The translations under genes were made by a program, and so were the position numbers. Shown piece after piece: positions 59,378 to 64,000 of a stretch of DNA of 64,000 bases. This DNA is from Rhizobium sp. BK602. GTDB lineage: Bacteria; Pseudomonadota; Alphaproteobacteria; Rhizobiales; Rhizobiaceae. Numbering within the stretch: position 1 is the stretch's first letter; every line of letters begins with the position of its first letter. The DNA is taken from the NCBI RefSeq assembly GCF_014195095.1, contig NZ_JACIBC010000004.1, positions 186,001 to 250,000 of the forward strand, written 5' to 3'. The notes below the pieces were generated by a model, which saw nothing but the letters and a program-made list of their open reading frames with translations, searched no databases and was not told where the DNA came from.

Positions 59378-60220
59378 TCATGCGCCGAATCCCCTTGCAA
59401 AGGCACCGGTTCCGATCACGCGGCGGGCAAACATCAGGGCGATGAAGGACGGCACCCACAGCATCACCGACAGGACGGCGCCATATTGCACGACGATCTG
59501 GCTGTTGATGAAATTGATCATCAGCACGGGCATGGTCTTGATTTGCGGCGCGCCGATCAGCCATGCGCCTTCGGTTTCGTAGAAGGTGCTGACGAAGGTC
59601 AGCAGCAATGCGGCGGCGATCGTTGGGGCCGCCTGCGGCAGGGTGATCGACCAGAAGACACGCACAGGCCCGGCCCCGGCATCGCGCGCCGCCTCTTCCA
59701 TATGCTTGTCGACATTCTGGAAGGCGGCGACCGGAATCCAGATCATCAGCATCAGCGTGCCGACGAGCTGGATCAGCACGACGCCCCAGAAGGTGCTGAT
59801 CAACCCAAGCTTCAGGAAGATACCGGCGATGGCGACCAGCAGGCCGAATTTCGGGAAGGCATGCGAGGCGAGAAAAGACAGGAAAAGGACATCGCGCCCC
59901 GGAAATCGCATGCGGGCAAAGGCATAGGCGGCCGGTAGGCAGATGACCGCGGATAGAAAGGTGACGGTGGCCGTCAGCCTGAGGCTGAGAAAAAGGGCAT
60001 CCCAGACGTCGGTGCGCGAAAGGGTCTGGTGCCAGAAACGAAGGCCGAATTGCTGCGGGACAAGCGCGGGGTAGCGCCAGACCTCGCTGAATGCCCAGAC
60101 GCCGACGACGAGAAGCGGCAGGACGATGATCACGGTCAGGACGACCGCGAAGACAATGCCGGGCCAATCCATGCGGGATGCAAACGGCCGGCGGAGGGGC
60201 AGCAGTCCGGATGCGCTCAT
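59378..60220 (-). CDS. ABC transporter permease II
   Basis: 280 aa with six membrane segments. The EAA loop reads EEAARDAGAGPVRVFWSITLPQAAPTIAAALLLTF near residues 165-200. The N-terminus, with GIVFAVVLTVIIVLPLLVVGVWAFSEVWRYPALVPQQFGLRFWHQTL, is typical of the UgpE/PotC/PhnV type. Its start overlaps the preceding permease by 4 nt. It pairs with the permease at 60217-61110 as a heterodimer. Confidence 0.92.
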   Translation of the reverse strand: MSASGLLPLRRPFASRMDWPGIVFAVVLTVIIVLPLLVVGVWAFSEVWRYPALVPQQFGLRFWHQTLSRTDVWDALFLSLRLTATVTFLSAVICLPAAYAFARMRFPGRDVLFLSFLASHAFPKFGLLVAIAGIFLKLGLISTFWGVVLIQLVGTLMLMIWIPVAAFQNVDKHMEEAARDAGAGPVRVFWSITLPQAAPTIAAALLLTFVSTFYETEGAWLIGAPQIKTMPVLMINFINSQIVVQYGAVLSVMLWVPSFIALMFARRVIGTGAFARGFGA

Positions 60221-61110
60221 CGGCTCCCTCCCCGGTTCCTGGCGATCGAACGCACGTAGAAAATCCCGAAGGCCAAGCAGAAGCCGAAGGTCACGACGGC
60301 CTGGGTCAGCGCATTCAGCGGATCGTTGTTGTCGCCGAAGGTGCGCTGCATGAAGGGACCCATCATTTCCGGCGAAGCCCGCCCGAGCATGTAGGGCAGG
60401 GTAAACGCCGAGAAAATGCCGAGGACGGCGAAGGAACCCGTCACCAGCAGCGAATTGCCCATGCGCGGCAGGATGATCGAGACGAAGACGCGCAAGGGCG
60501 AGGCACCGACATCGCGCGCCGCCTCCACCGAACTGTTGGAGATGGTGCCGAGCCCCGCCGTCAGCATCAGCACCGTCAGCGGCAGATTATCCCATACGAG
60601 ACCGATCACCGGTCCCCAGGGTGTCAGATAGGGTGTGGGAAGCTTCGGCAGGCCGACGGCGTTGAGAATCAGATCGACGGCGCCATTCGGGCCGATGGTG
60701 CGGATCAGCGCATAGGACAGGATGATCGACGGCACGAACATCGGAAAAATCGCCAGGGCCTGCACATAGGCGGCCAGCCGCCCGCGCGAAAAGCGCAGGT
60801 AAAGCGCAATCGGCAGGCCGATCGCGATCAGCAGCGCGCCGCAAACCGCCGTGGTCCATAAAGTCAGCAACAGATTGGCAAGACTGTAACCATCGGTGAA
60901 GAAGAAGCGGTAGGAGGCGACGGAAAGAGTGAGGTCGCCGTCCGCTCCGCGCACGAGAAGCGTCGTCAGCACGGCCGCGACGATCGGATAGATGATCAGC
61001 CAGACCACCAGCAGGACCGGCACGGCGACCAGCGCCAGCCCCACGAGCTTTCCGCTCCATTCCGACGCATGTACACGCGCCGGCGCTGCCCTTGCCGCGA
61101 CGTCGGACAT
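60217..61110 (-). CDS. ABC transporter permease I
   Basis: 297 aa with six membrane segments. The EAA loop is VEAARDVGASPLRVFVSIILPRMGNSLLVTGSFAVLG, and SNSSVEAARDVG marks the docking site. The start overlaps the stop of the binding-protein gene by one base (TGATG), and its stop overlaps the next permease by 4 nt. It resembles the PhnU/FbpB/PotB-type permeases. It carries the solute delivered by the protein encoded at 61110-62255. Confidence 0.92.
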   Translation of the reverse strand: MSDVAARAAPARVHASEWSGKLVGLALVAVPVLLVVWLIIYPIVAAVLTTLLVRGADGDLTLSVASYRFFFTDGYSLANLLLTLWTTAVCGALLIAIGLPIALYLRFSRGRLAAYVQALAIFPMFVPSIILSYALIRTIGPNGAVDLILNAVGLPKLPTPYLTPWGPVIGLVWDNLPLTVLMLTAGLGTISNSSVEAARDVGASPLRVFVSIILPRMGNSLLVTGSFAVLGIFSAFTLPYMLGRASPEMMGPFMQRTFGDNNDPLNALTQAVVTFGFCLAFGIFYVRSIARNRGGSR

Positions 61111-62255
61111 CAGGTGCGGCTGATGTTCGGCGCGACGTTGCGATACCAGCCGTCATTGACGGCCTTTTCCCAATCTCCGCTCGGGAAAGTGGGGATGCTG
61201 GCGGGAATGACGTCGGCATATTTCTGGCGCAGCTCATCGGAAAGATGATCCCAGGAAATGCCAGGGAAACCACCGATCTCGGTGATGATGGCTTCCTGCA
61301 TCTCCTTGGTGAGCATGAAGGCCGCGAGCTTCAGCGCCGCATCCCTGTGGGCACCGTTCGAGAAGACCGTCATGCGGGAAAAATCGCCGCACAGCGCCAG
61401 ATCGGTGAGCTGCACGAGACCTGTCGTCTCCGGCAAGACGCCCTGCGAAATCGCCTGCAACACCTGATCCGACCAGACCGGCGTCATCGTGACCACGCCC
61501 TGGGCAAGCAACTGGATCGACTGGGTGTTGCCGGCCGTATAGGCGCCGTGGTCGTAGAGCGAGGGAGCAAGGTCGGCGAGAAGTTTCCATGCCGGCGTCA
61601 GCATCGCCTCGCCGGCCGCGGCCGAATAATTGTCGACGGTGAATTTCTTCAGGTCGCGGCCATTGACCTCATGGATGGCGCGGCGGACGAAATTGCCGCC
61701 CGAACCGCCCTTGTCGGGGCGGTTATAGATGAATTGACCCGGATTGGCCTTGATCCAGGCGACGAGCGCCTCCCAGCTCTTCGGCGCCTGCGCCGGATCG
61801 AGCCTGGTCTTGTCATAGGCGAGCAGGACCTGCGATCCGCGATAGGGCAGAGAAAACTCGCTGTCTTTGGCCAGCGGATTGACAGTATCGAAGCCGGGAA
61901 TGTTTGCCGCCGACAGCTTTACCCAAAGCCCGGCATCGGCGCCGCCCGTCGGCAGACGCGGATTGAAATGCTCGAACATGTCGGCCTGCGGATCGGTCTT
62001 GGTCTGGAGAGCCGCGAGAGCCCGGTCGGCGATGGCGCGAAGGCCGTTATTGTCGCCGGCATCGGTGACCTTGACGCCGAGATCCGGATAGGCCTTCGCA
62101 AAGGCCGGCAGCACGATGTTGCTCCAGAAGTCGATGATGTTCTGATCCGAGCCGCTGTAGAGGTTGATGACCTCGCCGGTGGCAAAAGCCAGGCGCGGCA
62201 CCGCCAGGGCACCTGCGGCCGCGGAAAACGTGATGAGAAATTCGCGCCTGTTCAT
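61110..62255 (-). CDS. ABC transporter substrate-binding protein, family 1 (PhnS/PotD-like)
   Basis: 381 aa from MNRREFLITFSAAAGALAVPRLAFATGEV; GGAGAAGG precedes the ATG. The NRREFL twin-arginine motif indicates Tat export. The mature protein starts VINLYSGSDQNIIDFWSNIVLPAFAKAYPDLGVKVTDAG and contains TTGLVQLTDLALCGDFSRMTVFSNGAHRDAALKLAAFM, like 2-aminoethylphosphonate, Fe3+ or polyamine-type binding proteins. It is the first gene of a five-gene operon ending in GDPD. A phosphodiester ligand such as glycerophosphoinositol or another glycerophosphodiester is suggested by context. Confidence 0.9.
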   Translation of the reverse strand: MNRREFLITFSAAAGALAVPRLAFATGEVINLYSGSDQNIIDFWSNIVLPAFAKAYPDLGVKVTDAGDNNGLRAIADRALAALQTKTDPQADMFEHFNPRLPTGGADAGLWVKLSAANIPGFDTVNPLAKDSEFSLPYRGSQVLLAYDKTRLDPAQAPKSWEALVAWIKANPGQFIYNRPDKGGSGGNFVRRAIHEVNGRDLKKFTVDNYSAAAGEAMLTPAWKLLADLAPSLYDHGAYTAGNTQSIQLLAQGVVTMTPVWSDQVLQAISQGVLPETTGLVQLTDLALCGDFSRMTVFSNGAHRDAALKLAAFMLTKEMQEAIITEIGGFPGISWDHLSDELRQKYADVIPASIPTFPSGDWEKAVNDGWYRNVAPNISRT

Positions 62256-62450
62256 GGGCCTTCTCCATCTCTTGACTTGCGCGCGACTGCGCTGGATGGG
62301 CCCTGCTAACGCCGGCGCATGACAGCCCTGTGACAGAGCGGGCAGGATCGGCACCTTGCCCCGGCGGACGGCGTAATATGGCTAATTCGACCACTCTTCG
62401 ACCAAAAATGGATAGTCGCGGCGCCGCAAACCCGATCGCGGCGACGGCGA

Positions 62451-63389
62451 TCAGCCTTGGACGGAATCGCCGGTCAGGATGATGGAATCATGCGCCTCAC
62501 GCATCGCATTGGCCGAGTTGCGCACCACTTCGGCGATCTCGAGAAACTGCTTGGCCAGCGGGCTTGTCTTGCGCCAGATCATGCCGATCGTGCGCGAGGG
62601 CTGCAGGTTCTGAAAGCGGGCGACGGACACCGAGGCCGAGCGTGTCTCCACCGCCACCGCCATTTCCGGAATGAGGGTGACGCCGATCCCGGCGCTGACC
62701 ATCTGTACCAGCGTCGACAGCGAACTGCCGTCCATCAATTCGCGCGGTGCCGACGGCACGTTGCAGAAGGACAGCGCCTGCTCGCGGAAACAATGGCCCT
62801 CCTCCAGCAAAAGCAGCCGCATTTCGCGCAGCGCCTCGCGATTGGGCACCGGCTTGCCCTCGTCCTCGCTCGGCCGGACCAGCACGAAATTCTCCGAAAA
62901 CAGCGCGACCTCGGTGAGGGCCGGCTCGGAGACCGGCAGCGCGACGATAGCCGCGTCGAGCCGGCCCTCCGCCAGTTCCTGCACGAGCTTCGAGGTCAAG
63001 GTCTCGCGGACATGGATGTCGAGCCCGTCATGCATGCGGGTGAGGTTGCCGATGATGGCGGGCAGCAGATAGGGAGCGATCGTCGGGATGACGCCGATCC
63101 GCAGCCTCCCCACCAGCCTGTCCTGCGAGGCGCGCGCCAGGTCCTCCAGCTCGTCGACGGAGCGCAGGATGCCGCGAACACGCAGCGCGAAGGCCTCTCC
63201 GAAACTGGTGAGCCGGACCTGGCGCGCGCCTCTTTCGAAGAGCTCCGTGCCCAGCGATTCCTCCAGTTCCTTGATCTGCATCGACAAAGCAGGCTGCGAG
63301 ATCGCGCAGACATCCGCCGCGCGTCCGAAGTGACCGTGCCGTGCCAAAGCCTCGAAATAGCGAAGCTGCTTGAGTGTAAGGTTCATCAT
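62451..63389 (-). CDS. oxyR: Hydrogen-peroxide-sensing regulator OxyR
   Basis: 312 aa. The LysR helix-turn-helix (residues ~5-60, LKQLRYFEALARHGHFGRAADVCAISQPALSMQIKELEESLG) is followed by a redox domain with C200 and C209 in EEGHCFREQALSFCNVPS. If translation begins at the second Met, they fall at 199 and 208, exactly as in Escherichia coli OxyR. Their oxidation to a disulfide activates transcription of peroxide-defence genes. It is divergent from katG, the standard arrangement in rhizobia. Confidence 0.94.
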   Translation of the reverse strand: MMNLTLKQLRYFEALARHGHFGRAADVCAISQPALSMQIKELEESLGTELFERGARQVRLTSFGEAFALRVRGILRSVDELEDLARASQDRLVGRLRIGVIPTIAPYLLPAIIGNLTRMHDGLDIHVRETLTSKLVQELAEGRLDAAIVALPVSEPALTEVALFSENFVLVRPSEDEGKPVPNREALREMRLLLLEEGHCFREQALSFCNVPSAPRELMDGSSLSTLVQMVSAGIGVTLIPEMAVAVETRSASVSVARFQNLQPSRTIGMIWRKTSPLAKQFLEIAEVVRNSANAMREAHDSIILTGDSVQG

Positions 63390-63417
63390 AACCTTATCTT
63401 ATCGCGGCAATCAGTAA

Positions 63418-64000
<583 letters not shown>

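Overview
The window looks like chromosomal or large-replicon DNA of a GC-rich alphaproteobacterium, most probably of the Rhizobiaceae (Rhizobium/Agrobacterium type). The reasons are the very high density of ABC importers each paired with its own regulator, GntR-FCD, LysR and AraC regulators, a PrsD/PrsE-type type I secretion pair beside a GH16 glycanase, a divergent oxyR-katG pair, and strong codon bias that leaves long meaningless open frames opposite most real genes. No rRNA, tRNA, CRISPR array, phage or insertion sequence was recognised. The placement is inferred from gene content and was not tested by alignment.

Layout. 1-5.7 kb: a leftward polyamine-type ABC importer operon ending in a flavin monooxygenase-like gene cut by the window edge, with a LysR regulator upstream. 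6-10.3 kb: a membrane-anchored methyltransferase, an AraC regulator, an SDR, a DedA protein and a DUF2147 protein. 9.8-16.8 kb: a leftward secretion island with a type I ABC exporter, its membrane fusion protein, a protein built of eleven histidine-containing GD-type repeats, and a GH16 glycanase without a signal peptide. 17.3-23.1 kb: a GntR regulator divergent from a TrpXYZ-like ABC importer that shares an operon with kynureninase and a kynurenine formamidase-like hydrolase. 23.1-26.1 kb: a VOC protein, a small FlgA-like secreted protein and a PAS-GGDEF-EAL protein.

26.3-34.2 kb is a sugar-acid/mannoside region: mannonate dehydratase (uxuA) divergent from a GntR regulator, a GH2 beta-mannosidase and a GH94-like protein, with a matching pair of operator sequences in the divergent promoter region. 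34.3-44.1 kb holds housekeeping and stress functions: aldo/keto reductase, MFS exporter with LysR regulator, a DUF2161 nuclease-like protein, an HtrA protease, a J-domain protein, a DUF899 protein, an ABC exporter and a GFA protein. 44.1-49.2 kb: a sulfonate/nitrate-type ABC importer, then a SulP transporter with a beta carbonic anhydrase.

49.8-56.4 kb is an amino-acid island: two paralogous two-cysteine Asp/Glu-racemase-family proteins, a DadA-like oxidase, a polar-amino-acid ABC importer and a divergent GcvA-like regulator. 56.5-62.3 kb: an inositol-monophosphatase-family enzyme converging on a GDPD phosphodiesterase that is translationally coupled to a four-gene ABC importer. The window ends with oxyR and the start of katG. 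The recurring pattern is transporter plus catabolic enzyme plus local regulator. The most unusual parts are the secreted repeat protein and the kynurenine importer operon.
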